Shown here in pieces: positions 9,247-17,876 of a stretch of DNA of 64,000 bases. The notes under the pieces are model-generated. The model worked only from the letters and a program-made list of their open reading frames with translations. It did not search any database and was not told the DNA's origin. Position numbers and translations under genes: made by a program. The stretch covers positions 62,001 to 126,000 of the forward strand of contig NZ_QFFJ01000001.1 in assembly GCF_003308995.1 (NCBI RefSeq), read 5' to 3'. The stretch's first letter is position 1. The number at the start of each line of letters is the position of its first letter. This stretch comes from Chitinophaga flava. GTDB taxonomy: Bacteria > Bacteroidota > Bacteroidia > Chitinophagales > Chitinophagaceae.

Positions 9247-9277
9247 ATAAATTCGGGAAGATTTCACCCGAATTTAT
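9247..9277. promoter_or_regulatory. Inverted repeat overlapping the hydrolase ribosome-binding region
   Basis: ATAAATTCGGG (9247-9257) and its exact complement (9267-9277) enclose 9 nt. The second arm ends 4 nt before the ATG at 9282. It could be an operator in the divergent promoter region or a hairpin that covers the translation start. Confidence 0.4.
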
Positions 9278-9281
9278 TCTT

Positions 9282-10196
9282 ATGAGAAACTTCTTGTGTC
9301 TGCTGATAACCCTGTTTTTAACCAACTCATTTTGTTCAGCCCAGTCTACTGATGCCATCCGTACCTCCTGGGGCAAACTTTATTACCATGTTTATGGAAA
9401 AGGAGAACCAGTGATTGTGCTGTCCGGCGGCCCTGGCAATTCCTGTCTGCAACAGGCAGAAGTTGCGGAAATGTTAGGTAAAAACTATCAGGCCATCTTA
9501 CTGGAACAAAGAGGCACCGGCCTCTCAGTCCCTGTTCCATTCGACTCCACTACCATCAATATGCAGGCGGCCATTGAAGATGTACGCTTACTCATGGACC
9601 ATCTGCATATCCCCCGTGTAGTTATATACGGCCATTCCTGGGGTGCTATGCTGGCGATGAACTTCGCAGCCACTTACCCGCAAAAGGTAAAAAAACTGGT
9701 GCTGGTATGTCCCGGTTACTACAAATTTGATCCGGAGTTTTTTACCACTCACATCAACAATCTGCGGACTAAAATGGGACTTTGTGAAATGTCCCGCTTC
9801 GAAATCCTGGATAAAAAGATGAAAGTCCATCAGGCTACTGCCGCCGACTCGGCGGAGTACAACCGAATCATACGGATGACGTATATCTTCGACAAAAACC
9901 TGATCGACAGCATACTGAAAAAAATTGATGTGGCACCTGCCAATACCACCATGCAGGGGCTGATAATCCAGGACCTCAACCGCATCCATTACGATCTGAG
10001 CAAAACACTGCCCCGCTACAAAGGCCCAATGTATGTAATCGCCAGCCGCCAGGACCCGCTGGCATTCTATACCTACGAACTCAAACAGGTTTACCCTGCA
10101 GCCAATCTGTATTGGATACAGGGCTCCGGACACTTCCCGATGTTTGAACAACAGCAAAGTTTTAATACTACCCTGCAGCGTATCATGCAGCTGTAA
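9282..10196 (+). CDS. Secreted alpha/beta hydrolase, proline iminopeptidase-like
   Basis: 304 aa with a signal peptide (hydrophobic FLCLLITLFLTNSFCSAQ). Oxyanion motif SGGPGNS (about 49-55), nucleophile elbow YGHSWGAMLA (Ser about 119), acid in ASRQDPLAF (about 259) and His in GSGHFPMFEQ (about 283) give a full catalytic triad. The G-G-P-G motif and length fit the S33 prolyl aminopeptidase group, but many unrelated esterases share them. Probably periplasmic. Monocistronic, converging on the lipoprotein gene at 10275 with a shared terminator. Confidence 0.8.
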   Translation: MRNFLCLLITLFLTNSFCSAQSTDAIRTSWGKLYYHVYGKGEPVIVLSGGPGNSCLQQAEVAEMLGKNYQAILLEQRGTGLSVPVPFDSTTINMQAAIEDVRLLMDHLHIPRVVIYGHSWGAMLAMNFAATYPQKVKKLVLVCPGYYKFDPEFFTTHINNLRTKMGLCEMSRFEILDKKMKVHQATAADSAEYNRIIRMTYIFDKNLIDSILKKIDVAPANTTMQGLIIQDLNRIHYDLSKTLPRYKGPMYVIASRQDPLAFYTYELKQVYPAANLYWIQGSGHFPMFEQQQSFNTTLQRIMQL

Positions 10197-10256
10197 TCCG
10201 GCTAACGGGAAACCATATACGTCATATTTTTGTGAAGATGAAGTTTACAATATAGG

Positions 10257-10286
10257 AAAAGCAGGTAACCGGCGTTACCTGCTTTT
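10257..10286. terminator. Bidirectional terminator between convergent genes
   Basis: AAAAGCAGGTAAC (10257-10269) pairs perfectly with 10274-10286 across a 4-nt loop. T-runs flank it on both strands. The minus-strand gene's TAA stop (10275-10277) lies inside the second arm, so the stem doubles as coding sequence. Confidence 0.85.
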
Positions 10287-11306
10287 TTCCATTAGCTCAG
10301 TATTGTAAACCTGCACAGCCAGATAAGGATTGGGCTGATCTTTTTTTCTGAAGATGATTAAAAAAGGTTTGTTCAACATCAGTTTTTTAGGATGCAGGGC
10401 TGCCGGTGTTTCGGTGGAGTCCAGTGCAACAGCTATCATTGCTTCGCTTTTCACTTCTGCTCCTTGTTCATTCAGTACCATGGCTGTTTGCTGCCTCGCT
10501 TCCTCAATAGTATATTGGATGTCTTTCAGCTGAAACCGCTGGCCTTCCAGCTCAGGGAAGCGGGTACCGATATTAAAACCCAGACGGGGAATAGCTACCT
10601 CATCATCCGCCAGCAGTTGATATTTCCATGCCAGCACGTTATTGCGCATATTTTTCTTTCCGCGCTCCTCCCAATTCTTTATTAGTTCCAGGGCCTGTCC
10701 TAAGGTAGATGTGTTGGGAAGGCCTTTGGCCAGAATGATCTCCTGTTGATCATCTTTCGGTATCAATTTCAACATAAAATGATCATCATCCTCATAAAAA
10801 AGTACCTGGATACAATGGGCCAGAGATTCGTCATAATGGTCCATACCAAAGGCCCTCACCCGTGTGTTCCCGAATGCAAGGTGTTGCTGCCGGACCTGCA
10901 TCGGTCTTTCAAAAGGCAGCGATTTATGAAAAAAAGCACGGACAACAATTTGATTATTTTCATTGTGCAGGTGTGCATGATAGTCCTGCTTATCCAGTGA
11001 GCCCCTAAATGAAGTGGTATTGTTTAACAACCGAAGTTCGGCGGAACCAGCAGGTGAGAGCGGGATATGGCCGCCCAGTTCGAGGCGGAGCGCATCCCAG
11101 GCCAATAAAAGTGTTGAAGAATAAATTACATTTCTATTTGCCGGTAAAGCTCCGTCCGGCGTTGTTACAAAACTGGTGGCCTTCAAATCCTGCAGGGATA
11201 TTTCTTCCGGAAAGCCGGCAGGCAGGGTATTCCGCTGCACAGGTTGACATTGGGTGAGTGAAATAGCACCAGCCAGCAGGCCGTAGGAAAACAGTTTTCT
11301 TGTCAT
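10275..11306 (-). CDS. Lipoprotein of unknown function, possibly serpin-like
   Basis: 343 aa with a lipoprotein signal (GAISLTQC, Cys about 20). No family was recognised with certainty. Several stretches recall serpins: YSSTLLLAWDALRLELG near the N-terminus, IPRLGFNIG, a hinge-like NEQGAEVKSEAMIAVAL (about 279-295) resembling the 'NEEGTEAAAAT' reactive-loop hinge, and LNKPFLIIFRKK followed by a final strand, as at a serpin C-terminus. The length is slightly below the usual 370-400. If correct, it would be an envelope-anchored protease inhibitor or a non-inhibitory relative. This is pattern inference only. Probably anchored in the outer or inner membrane. Confidence 0.55.
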   Translation of the reverse strand: MTRKLFSYGLLAGAISLTQCQPVQRNTLPAGFPEEISLQDLKATSFVTTPDGALPANRNVIYSSTLLLAWDALRLELGGHIPLSPAGSAELRLLNNTTSFRGSLDKQDYHAHLHNENNQIVVRAFFHKSLPFERPMQVRQQHLAFGNTRVRAFGMDHYDESLAHCIQVLFYEDDDHFMLKLIPKDDQQEIILAKGLPNTSTLGQALELIKNWEERGKKNMRNNVLAWKYQLLADDEVAIPRLGFNIGTRFPELEGQRFQLKDIQYTIEEARQQTAMVLNEQGAEVKSEAMIAVALDSTETPAALHPKKLMLNKPFLIIFRKKDQPNPYLAVQVYNTELMEKSR

Positions 11307-11429
11307 CGGTACAGGTTGAATATATCTTTCGAAAGTCTGAAAATTTTATCTTATCCCGAAAAAAACAAACGGCGGGCATCCTGCTCATAAAAATTTCAAC
11401 TATCTTGTTGCCAAGTTAATCTAAACCCG

Positions 11430-12533
11430 TTGTCAAATCCTATTAAAAAAATGCTGGCCCGGCTGATCATCCGGCTGTCCGGCAGATTGTCTTCCCGTCC
11501 GGATAAAAAAGCTGTTTTCGCTTCCCTGTCCCAGTTACACGAAGCTATTCTGAAAGGCAAAAAAGACAGGGGGCCTGTAGTGCCGTTTGCCAGCGACAGC
11601 GCCCGTATCATTATTTTCTCCGACCAGCACAAGGGTGCCCGCGACGCGGCAGACGATTTCAGGGATGCAGCAGCTACTTACTCCGGCGCATTGAAGTACT
11701 ATTATGATCATGGCTATACTTTCATCAACCTGGGCGACTGTGAAGAGTTGTGGGAGAACAAACCTGCTGCTGTGATGGTTCACAACCAACAGCCTTTACA
11801 AGAAGAAGCCCGTTTCCTGCAACGCAAGCGCTACTATCGTATTTTTGGCAACCACGACCTGGAGTGGCACTACCTCGTTCCCCGCCGTCAGTTTCTGCGG
11901 CCGCTGTTCGGTAAAAAACTGCGGGTACACGAAGGACTTATTCTGCAAACACAATATAACGGTGACGCCTACCGTATTTTCCTCGCCCATGGACACCAGG
12001 GAGATAAAAGAAGTGATGGCAATACTTTCAGCAAGTGGTTTGTAGCCGCTATCTGGACACCGGTACAACGTTTCCTCGACATACATCCTGATACACTCTC
12101 CGAATCTTTTGATCTGGTAGATGCCCACAACATTATGATGTATGAATGGAGCCTGCAGGTCCCGAAAACACTGTTTATTTCAGGGCATACCCATAAGCCG
12201 GTCTTTGCTTCGATGGACCATATAGACAGACTCAACAAACAACTGCAACGGGCCACCGCAGAAGGAGACACTGCAGCCGTCAGCTCGCTGGAGGCTGAAC
12301 TGCGACGGAGAGCGGATGAATATGCCGGTAAACAATTTGTTAAAACCATGGCACATCCCACTTACTTTAACACCGGCTGTTGCTGTTTCGATGATGGCGA
12401 TATCACCGGCATAGAAATCGCCGACGGCTTTATCCGTCTCATCAAATGGACCCGTAAAGGCGGTGCTGTGGCCCATCGCAAAGTACTCGAAGAATGCCCA
12501 CTCTACTATATCTTCGATCAGCTGAACCCATAA
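11430..12533 (+). CDS. Calcineurin-like metallophosphoesterase
   Basis: About 367 aa from a TTG at 11430; an in-frame ATG at 11451 is an alternative start. The metallophosphoesterase motif series is complete: IFSDQHKG (DxH variant), NLGDCEELWE (GDxxE variant), FGNHDLEWH (GNHD), LAHGHQGD and FISGHTHKPVF (GHTH). Family members hydrolyse phosphomono- or diesters with two metal ions; the substrate is unknown. An insert with a charged helix (about residues 258-292) separates the last motif from a C-terminal strand. No signal peptide; cytosolic. Confidence 0.85.
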   Translation: MSNPIKKMLARLIIRLSGRLSSRPDKKAVFASLSQLHEAILKGKKDRGPVVPFASDSARIIIFSDQHKGARDAADDFRDAAATYSGALKYYYDHGYTFINLGDCEELWENKPAAVMVHNQQPLQEEARFLQRKRYYRIFGNHDLEWHYLVPRRQFLRPLFGKKLRVHEGLILQTQYNGDAYRIFLAHGHQGDKRSDGNTFSKWFVAAIWTPVQRFLDIHPDTLSESFDLVDAHNIMMYEWSLQVPKTLFISGHTHKPVFASMDHIDRLNKQLQRATAEGDTAAVSSLEAELRRRADEYAGKQFVKTMAHPTYFNTGCCCFDDGDITGIEIADGFIRLIKWTRKGGAVAHRKVLEECPLYYIFDQLNP

Positions 12534-12651
12534 CAAAAAGAGAGATGCGTTAATTGTATTTTCTTTAAAACATCATCACGAACAATAGAAACAACTGTTT
12601 GTTAGCTTTACATTAGCATGAAAACTATTGTTGATCCTAAACTCTGATCAC

Positions 12652-13212
12652 ATGAAAAAGTTAATTGTTCTGATGGCTTTGTCAATGTTTATAGCGATTT
12701 CAGCTGTTCGTGCGCAGGATCCAGGCCCTACCAAAAAAGAGATCCGGAAAGAGAGACATGCAGAAAAAAAATCACTCAGAGCTCTCAACGGAAAAGATGT
12801 CAGCTACCAATCCAAACAACGCTTCGCAGAAAATTTTGGTAATGCAACGGATGTCAAATGGGAACGCACTGCTTATTTCGATCAGGCAGCTTTTATTAAC
12901 AAAGACGGTAAACCTATGACTGCTTACTACGATGATCAGTCTAATCTGGTAGGTACCACCTCCCCTGCTTCTTTTACAGATCTGCCAGCGGCAGCACAAA
13001 GAAACATAGAAAGACATTTTAAAAATTATAAAGACGCAACTGTTGTCTTCTTTGATGATAACGAGTTTAACCAGACCAACATGATCATTTATGGTGAAGA
13101 ATTTGAAGACGAAGACAACTATTTTGTAGAACTGCGGGACGATAATGGTAAGCCCATCGTACTGCGGGTTACACTCGAAGGAGAAGTTACCTATTTTGCG
13201 GACATTAAATAA
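12652..13212 (+). CDS. Secreted PepSY-like protein
   Basis: About 186 aa from the ATG at 12652, chosen over 12628 because a clean signal peptide begins there (MKKLIVLMALSMFIAISA, then AQDPGP). A basic linker (residues 25-45) precedes two beta-rich units: FGNATDVKWERTAYFDQAAFI with YYDDQSNLVGTT, and a second with VVFFDDNEFNQTNMIIYGEEF. This is the Bacteroidota PepSY-like (beta-lactamase-inhibitor-like) pattern of secreted proteins with no known activity. Short intergenic regions on both sides suggest it is monocistronic. Confidence 0.7.
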   Translation: MKKLIVLMALSMFIAISAVRAQDPGPTKKEIRKERHAEKKSLRALNGKDVSYQSKQRFAENFGNATDVKWERTAYFDQAAFINKDGKPMTAYYDDQSNLVGTTSPASFTDLPAAAQRNIERHFKNYKDATVVFFDDNEFNQTNMIIYGEEFEDEDNYFVELRDDNGKPIVLRVTLEGEVTYFADIK

Positions 13213-13215
13213 AAC

Positions 13216-13244
13216 AAAAAACCGGAGACAGCTCCGGTTTTTTT
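13216..13244. terminator. Bidirectional terminator, PepSY-like versus VOC gene
   Basis: AAAAAACCGGAG, loop ACAG, CTCCGGTTTTTTT: a 12-bp stem with a T-run on both strands, between convergent stop codons. Confidence 0.92.
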
Positions 13245-13248
13245 ATGA

Positions 13249-13629
13249 TCATTTAGCCTGGATCACAGATAAGATATTACCAGCGGGATCTGTAAACCAC
13301 GCCAGAGATATACCTCTTTCCGTATCCCGGAAAATACCCTTTTCATCTGTAGCGATAGGTTCTCCATAATGCAGGAACCGGATACCTTTCCGGGTAAGCT
13401 GTTCCACAGCTTCTTCCACATTTTCTACAGGAAAATTCAGAATAGTAAATGTTGCCGGCTCATGGTTGGGCTTGGGATAGATGAATATTTTCGAATTACC
13501 GTTCACGCGAAGTTCAAGTCCCTCAGGCATTTCTGCCACTTCCAGGCCCATTTTATCCTGATAGAACTGTTTGGCCTGCTGCAGGTCATCGACCGAAAAA
13601 CTACTGAATGCAGTGGATTGTTTGAACAT
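13249..13629 (-). CDS. VOC family (glyoxalase/bleomycin-resistance-like) protein
   Basis: 126 aa with the vicinal-oxygen-chelate fold pattern: FSSFSVDDLQQAKQFYQDKMGLEV (about 9-32) at the start of the first beta-alpha-beta-beta-beta unit, and the second half ending with GISLAWFTDPAGNILSVIQ (about 106-124), the usual C-terminal 'DPdGN' signature. Family members include glyoxalases, dioxygenases and antibiotic-binding proteins; this small type has no assigned substrate. Cytosolic, single gene. Confidence 0.85.
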   Translation of the reverse strand: MFKQSTAFSSFSVDDLQQAKQFYQDKMGLEVAEMPEGLELRVNGNSKIFIYPKPNHEPATFTILNFPVENVEEAVEQLTRKGIRFLHYGEPIATDEKGIFRDTERGISLAWFTDPAGNILSVIQAK

Positions 13630-13694
13630 AGCTAAACATTTTTTAGATGAGCAATATCCATGCGCCTCAAATTTGTAACCAGAAAAAGTAGCTG

Positions 13695-14084
13695 CTATTT
13701 TTGAGATTTGACCTTCTTTACCGCACTGGGCGTGGCCATTTCCTTGATCCGGTATTTGACGATCTTATTGATCAATGATACCGGCAATGGTTTATCCAGT
13801 GGAAACTGGATGGCTCCTTTAGAAGTTTTATATGCTGTTAAATCATCCTGAAATACAGCAATAGCAGTTCCTCCGGGATAAAAACCCACATGCGCCTTGT
13901 AACCAGCAAACCATACCAGTACCTTATCGAGTTTGAAGGCCGGCATGTTGTAACTGATCACTTCTGTGGCTGCGGGGACCGCCTTACGGATAATTTCCCG
14001 CATCTCACGGGCTCTAAGGACGCTCTCTATGGGCAGGGTTGCCATATACTCATCCGTAGTAGTGAATTTTGTTTTGTTTTCCAT
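13695..14084 (-). CDS. DUF1801 family protein (YdhG-like)
   Basis: 129 aa from the ATG at 14084. An ATG at 14156 would add 24 residues without family support, so the shorter form is preferred. Seen: TTDEYMATLPIESVLRAREMREIIRKAVPAATEVISYNMPAF, the DUF1801 core ('yi...p......l..iR..i...vPea.E.isYgmPaf'), and HVGFYPGGTAIAVFQDDL. Related proteins include iron-chaperone-like frataxin structural analogues; the function is unproven. Cytosolic. Confidence 0.85.
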   Translation of the reverse strand: MENKTKFTTTDEYMATLPIESVLRAREMREIIRKAVPAATEVISYNMPAFKLDKVLVWFAGYKAHVGFYPGGTAIAVFQDDLTAYKTSKGAIQFPLDKPLPVSLINKIVKYRIKEMATPSAVKKVKSQK

Positions 14085-14177
14085 ATCCTTATTATAGATA
14101 GTGACAACACAAAAATACAAAGACCTTCCTTTTTTCTTGCGGTGTAAAGACGGCAATTCCAGGGGGTAGGTGCGTCA

Positions 14178-14213
14178 AAAAAGCAGGGGGTGCCTCTCGC
14201 GAAGCACCCCCTG
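14178..14213 (-). terminator. Terminator of the nuclease gene
   Basis: On the minus strand, CAGGGGGTGC (pairing with 14184-14193) closes a 10-nt loop that can pair further, followed by TTTTTT. It sits 23 bp past the nuclease stop codon. Confidence 0.85.
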
Positions 14214-14236
14214 TGATGGCAATAAGCTTAGGGATA

Positions 14237-15601
14237 TTATTGCGTATCTATTTTTGTCTCCAGGCTGTCCTGCAGGGAAGGACGCAGGGCAGACAGCAGA
14301 TTGTAACCAGTAGCATTTTCAATGTCCCGTACTGTTGTTCTGTATTGTTTCCAGTCGGTATTGATACTATTGATATTCGGAGTATTGACAGCTATTACAC
14401 GGGTGCTGCCATTTACGCGGCTAAGGTCGTTGTTACCGTTAGGTAATACCACCACTACTTTCCAGATGTTGGAAGGTACAGTTACATTACCGTTGTCGAT
14501 GGTATAGGTAACACCACCCTGAGAGCCGGTACCCCCTTGTCCGTAAGAACCGCAGATCACATATACTTCATTGCCGGCATTCACCAGGCTACGGGTATAG
14601 TTTTCGAGGTTTCCCCAGGTTTGCTGGTTATTGTTAGGAGCCTGTGGCATCATATTGCTCATGAGGAAAGTGGCAGAATTCGCGGTACTGGTGGATGTTC
14701 TGTCTGCTGAAGGACAGTTGTGGCCACGGTCAAATCCGGAGCCGGTATAGCTGGTGTTCTGCACCTGATACCAGCCGGCAGGCAGGGTATTATCAGCTCT
14801 GAAGTCGTTGGACCTGGTCGCAGAACCGAGATCGCTGGACTGAATATGCCAGCTTACCCAGTTGGGTGTAGCACGGCTACGGTTATACGACAATGTATAA
14901 TAGGTCTTTACCATGAGGTAATTATTCTCAGCACTAACATCCGCCAGTGCGTTGCTGGGGTTACCCATCAGCATATTGTCATCATCGTTGCCGGTAGGCT
15001 GACCAGGGTCGGTACCAGTAGTGTCTCCTGCTGCCACAGCGATATCATCAATATTGATTCTGTTGGAGCCGCCGGAGGTTTTACGGATAGACAAACGGAA
15101 GCTGGCTACTGCCGGCATGGTGAAGGTGGCTGTTTGCAGGGAAGGAGCGGTAGTCACCGTATTACCCTGTTGCTGCCAGGTTTGTCCGTTGTCGGTAGAT
15201 GTCACCAGCTGCCAGTCACTGTTACCGTCTGATCCATAGGTACCGTGTTTTACGGTAATGGTTAAAGTACCTGTACCACCGGTGATGTTGAAGTTGGTGG
15301 TCAGAGCGCCTGTATTGCGGATACGAACAGACTTGGTACCATTTTTAAGATCGGCAGTCAGATTGCCAATCAAAGCGTCATCTAATGTCCAGGAGCCGCT
15401 GGTAAGGGTTACGCTACCAACAGCATAAGCTGTTTTGGTGCCGGACTCAAAGTCTTCGGACAAACGAACAACGGATTCGGTGTTGGCTGATACACGGGTG
15501 GAATTAACTTCCTGAGGCTGGATAGTGGCCTCTTTTTTACAGGCAGCGAACAGGATACTGCCCAGGCAAAGGACAAAGCAATGCCGCATGAATTGTTTCA
15601 T
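14237..15601 (-). CDS. Secreted DNA/RNA non-specific endonuclease with N-terminal beta-sandwich domain
   Basis: 454 aa. A lipoprotein signal (LGSILFAACKKEA, Cys about 21) is followed by a beta-sandwich resembling adhesin or carbohydrate-binding domains (about 45-190; LSEDFESGTKT, WTLDDALIG, RINIDDIAVA). The nuclease domain (about 210-440) has the DRGHNCPSADRT motif (about 289-300) with catalytic His, and NMMPQAPNNNQQTWGNLE (about 314-331) carrying the metal-binding Asn. This is the beta-beta-alpha-metal NucA/Serratia-nuclease family, which cuts DNA and RNA without sequence preference. It is probably surface-exposed or released. The inhibitor gene lies 47 bp upstream in the same direction. Confidence 0.92.
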   Translation of the reverse strand: MKQFMRHCFVLCLGSILFAACKKEATIQPQEVNSTRVSANTESVVRLSEDFESGTKTAYAVGSVTLTSGSWTLDDALIGNLTADLKNGTKSVRIRNTGALTTNFNITGGTGTLTITVKHGTYGSDGNSDWQLVTSTDNGQTWQQQGNTVTTAPSLQTATFTMPAVASFRLSIRKTSGGSNRINIDDIAVAAGDTTGTDPGQPTGNDDDNMLMGNPSNALADVSAENNYLMVKTYYTLSYNRSRATPNWVSWHIQSSDLGSATRSNDFRADNTLPAGWYQVQNTSYTGSGFDRGHNCPSADRTSTSTANSATFLMSNMMPQAPNNNQQTWGNLENYTRSLVNAGNEVYVICGSYGQGGTGSQGGVTYTIDNGNVTVPSNIWKVVVVLPNGNNDLSRVNGSTRVIAVNTPNINSINTDWKQYRTTVRDIENATGYNLLSALRPSLQDSLETKIDTQ

Positions 15602-15648
15602 AATTCAAAATTTATAGGATACAACAAAAAGGAGACTATAACGGGCTA

Positions 15649-16050
15649 TTAGGATTCTATCGATGTGGTGGCCAGTGCTATGCAGGTACCATCAGGCTGA
15701 TGCCCGGTAATATAAACAGGTATACTCGTTCCCGTTTCTACACGGGAAACCTGTATATCGGACAGATTCTCTTTCAGAAACAAATACAGCTCATGAAAAC
15801 GTTGTGCGTTGGCAACCATTGGCATATCATTGGGGTCAGCCGGATTACAGATCTGGTCAAAAAAAGTGACAGCATCTACAGACCGCACCACCTGCGATTC
15901 AACATCATGTAAAGCTGCAATTTTTTGCTGTACTCCCGCTGCAGGCAATACACCCCATTCCAAAATGGTAAGTGGATACTCTGATTCGCTGTAAAATAAA
16001 ATACCGGCGATTTGGTTGTTAAGTTGTTCTAACAAAGAATGGTTTTGCAT
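15649..16050 (-). CDS. NuiA-type nuclease inhibitor (immunity) protein
   Basis: 133 aa, no signal peptide. The stretch AGILFYSESEYPLTILEW (about 15-32) matches the NuiA family core ('l..pSEsdyPfe...w') and FFDQICNPADP (about 64-74) the later family segment. Family knowledge: Anabaena NuiA binds NucA-type nucleases tightly and occupies the active site. Its position directly upstream of a DRGH nuclease in the same transcript supports that pairing: the cytosolic inhibitor protects the cell from unexported enzyme. The pairing itself is inference. Confidence 0.8.
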   Translation of the reverse strand: MQNHSLLEQLNNQIAGILFYSESEYPLTILEWGVLPAAGVQQKIAALHDVESQVVRSVDAVTFFDQICNPADPNDMPMVANAQRFHELYLFLKENLSDIQVSRVETGTSIPVYITGHQPDGTCIALATTSIES

Positions 16051-16136
16051 GAAATAAAGTTAGCCATTATTTCTATATAATTTTATCTTGATAACAATGG
16101 TAACATTAGTTTAATTTAATTCCAGGGCTATATTGG

Positions 16137-16156
16137 TTGTAGCTTTCTGGCTACAA
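16137..16156. repeat. Small inverted repeat in zwf-nuiA spacer
   Basis: TTGTAGC, 6-nt loop, GCTACAA. It follows a decayed-looking CCAGGGCTATATT stretch, so it may belong to the same dispersed repeat family. The rest of the 208-bp spacer shows no ORF. Confidence 0.4.
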
Positions 16157-16221
16157 GTGTTTTAATCTGATTGACTCAAAATTTAAATTGAGTGTCCTGA
16201 TGCCGGGCATATCTATTATCG

Positions 16222-16255
16222 AAAATATCCCAGGGCTGAAACCCTGGGATATTTT
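16222..16255. repeat. REP-like palindrome, copy 2, extended stem at zwf 3' end
   Basis: A perfect 14-bp inverted repeat, 16222-16235 and 16242-16255, containing CCCAGGGCTGAAACCCTGGG and extended by ATATTTT on both sides. It begins 4 bp past the zwf stop, so it may protect or terminate the zwf mRNA. Confidence 0.8.
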
Positions 16256-16258
16256 AAA

Positions 16259-17764
16259 TCATTTAATGCTTTCTCCTCTGGCAGATAATCTGAACCAGTC
16301 TTTGGCGTAAGGCTTCAGCAGCTCTGTAGCGGTGGAAGGCCCCCAGGTGCCTGCTTTATAAAGATGTAATTCTTTTGAAGGATATTTTTTCCAGGCATCC
16401 AGAATCGGCATCACAACTTTCCATGCTGCCTCTACCTGATCAGCACGCATGAATAAAGTGGGGTTGCCCTCCAAAACGTCCAGCAGTAAGGCTTCATATG
16501 CTTCCGGGATCGTTTCCGTATAGGCTTCCTGGTAAGTAAAGTCCATTTCTACCGGCTTCAGTTTCATTTTCAGGCCGGGCACCTTGCTTTCAAACAGCAA
16601 ACTGATTTCCAGTTCAGGCTGTATACTGATGACCAGGCGGTTAGGTGTGAGATCATCCTTAAAGATCTTATGGGGCGAGTCTTTGAACTGTATGGTGATG
16701 ACCGACGACTGAACAGGCATCGACTTACCGGTACGAAGATAGAAGGGAACACCTTTCCAGCGGTCGTTGTCAATAAACAGACGGGCTGCCACAAAGGTTT
16801 CTGTATTGGAAGCGGGTTGCACTTGCTCTTCTTTACGATAAGCCACCCGGCGTCCGCCTTGCACATTACCGGCAGTGTATTGTCCCCTGATCACATTCTT
16901 GAATACCTGTTGCTGTGTAAAAGGACGTATATGTTTCAGCACTTTCACTTTGGCATCGCGGATCAGCTCCGACTGATAAAATCCAGGCCGCTCCATCGCA
17001 ATGATACACAACAGCTGCAGCAAATGGTTCTGTACCATGTCCCGCAAAGCCCCGCTGCTATCGTAATAGCCGCCGCGCTTGCCCACGCCCACTTCTTCCG
17101 CCACGCTGATCTGGATATGGTCGATATATTTCCTGTTCCACAACGGCTCAAACACATAATTGGCAAACCGGAAGGCCATAATGTTCTGTACCGCTTCCTT
17201 TCCCAGGTAGTGGTCGATGCGGTAGATCTGTTTCTCAGCAAAACGTTTGGTGAGGAACCGGTTCAGCTTTTTAGCCGTTTCGAGATCGGTACCGAAAGGT
17301 TTCTCCACTACAATACGGTCCTGCTGATCACGACCACACATGGTATTCACATGCAGGGCGTCCGCAATTACTTCGATGAACCTGGGTGCTACGGCGAAAT
17401 AAAAAATGCGTACACTGTTTTTTTTATTTTCCTTATCAAAGGTGTCCAGTTTCTTCCTCAGTCGCTTGTAGGTATCTTCCTTCATGAAATCGCCCTGCAG
17501 ATAAGTAATACAGGAAGCAAATTCATTCCACACTGCTTCATCCGCTTTACCATTCCGGCTGAATTCATTCACGCCGGCCAGCAGGTCCTGCTTGAAAACT
17601 TCTTCATCTTCTTCCAGAAAATCAACGCAGCAAATGGTGAATACCGGCGGCAGGTGATGGTCGGTGAACAGATTGTAAAGAGCCGGAATAAGTTTTCTTC
17701 TAGTCAGATCTCCTTTGGCACCAAAAATTGTAATGGCGGACGGGAGGTTTTTTCCAGGTTTCAT
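16259..17764 (-). CDS. zwf: Glucose-6-phosphate 1-dehydrogenase
   Basis: 501 aa, normal for bacterial G6PD. The NADP-binding loop FGAKGDLTRRKL (about 14-25; 'GASGDLa.rKL' in most) and the catalytic RIDHYLGKEAVQN (about 182-194) with its Lys are present, as are VVEKPFGTDL and the C-terminal PEAYEALLLDVLEGNPTLFMRADQVE stretch. It catalyses the first step of the oxidative pentose phosphate pathway and makes NADPH. No gnd or pgl gene is adjacent in the window, which is unusual but not rare. Cytosolic. Confidence 0.96.
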   Translation of the reverse strand: MKPGKNLPSAITIFGAKGDLTRRKLIPALYNLFTDHHLPPVFTICCVDFLEEDEEVFKQDLLAGVNEFSRNGKADEAVWNEFASCITYLQGDFMKEDTYKRLRKKLDTFDKENKKNSVRIFYFAVAPRFIEVIADALHVNTMCGRDQQDRIVVEKPFGTDLETAKKLNRFLTKRFAEKQIYRIDHYLGKEAVQNIMAFRFANYVFEPLWNRKYIDHIQISVAEEVGVGKRGGYYDSSGALRDMVQNHLLQLLCIIAMERPGFYQSELIRDAKVKVLKHIRPFTQQQVFKNVIRGQYTAGNVQGGRRVAYRKEEQVQPASNTETFVAARLFIDNDRWKGVPFYLRTGKSMPVQSSVITIQFKDSPHKIFKDDLTPNRLVISIQPELEISLLFESKVPGLKMKLKPVEMDFTYQEAYTETIPEAYEALLLDVLEGNPTLFMRADQVEAAWKVVMPILDAWKKYPSKELHLYKAGTWGPSTATELLKPYAKDWFRLSARGESIK

Positions 17765-17876
17765 CTAAGCATCGGTTTAACAGCTAAATTAGATGAATTC
17801 CTGAAATATGTGCGATGTTGCAGCAGTCTTTTATGTATATTTAAAATAACCATCCTCTTTTCAGGAGTGTAAGACA

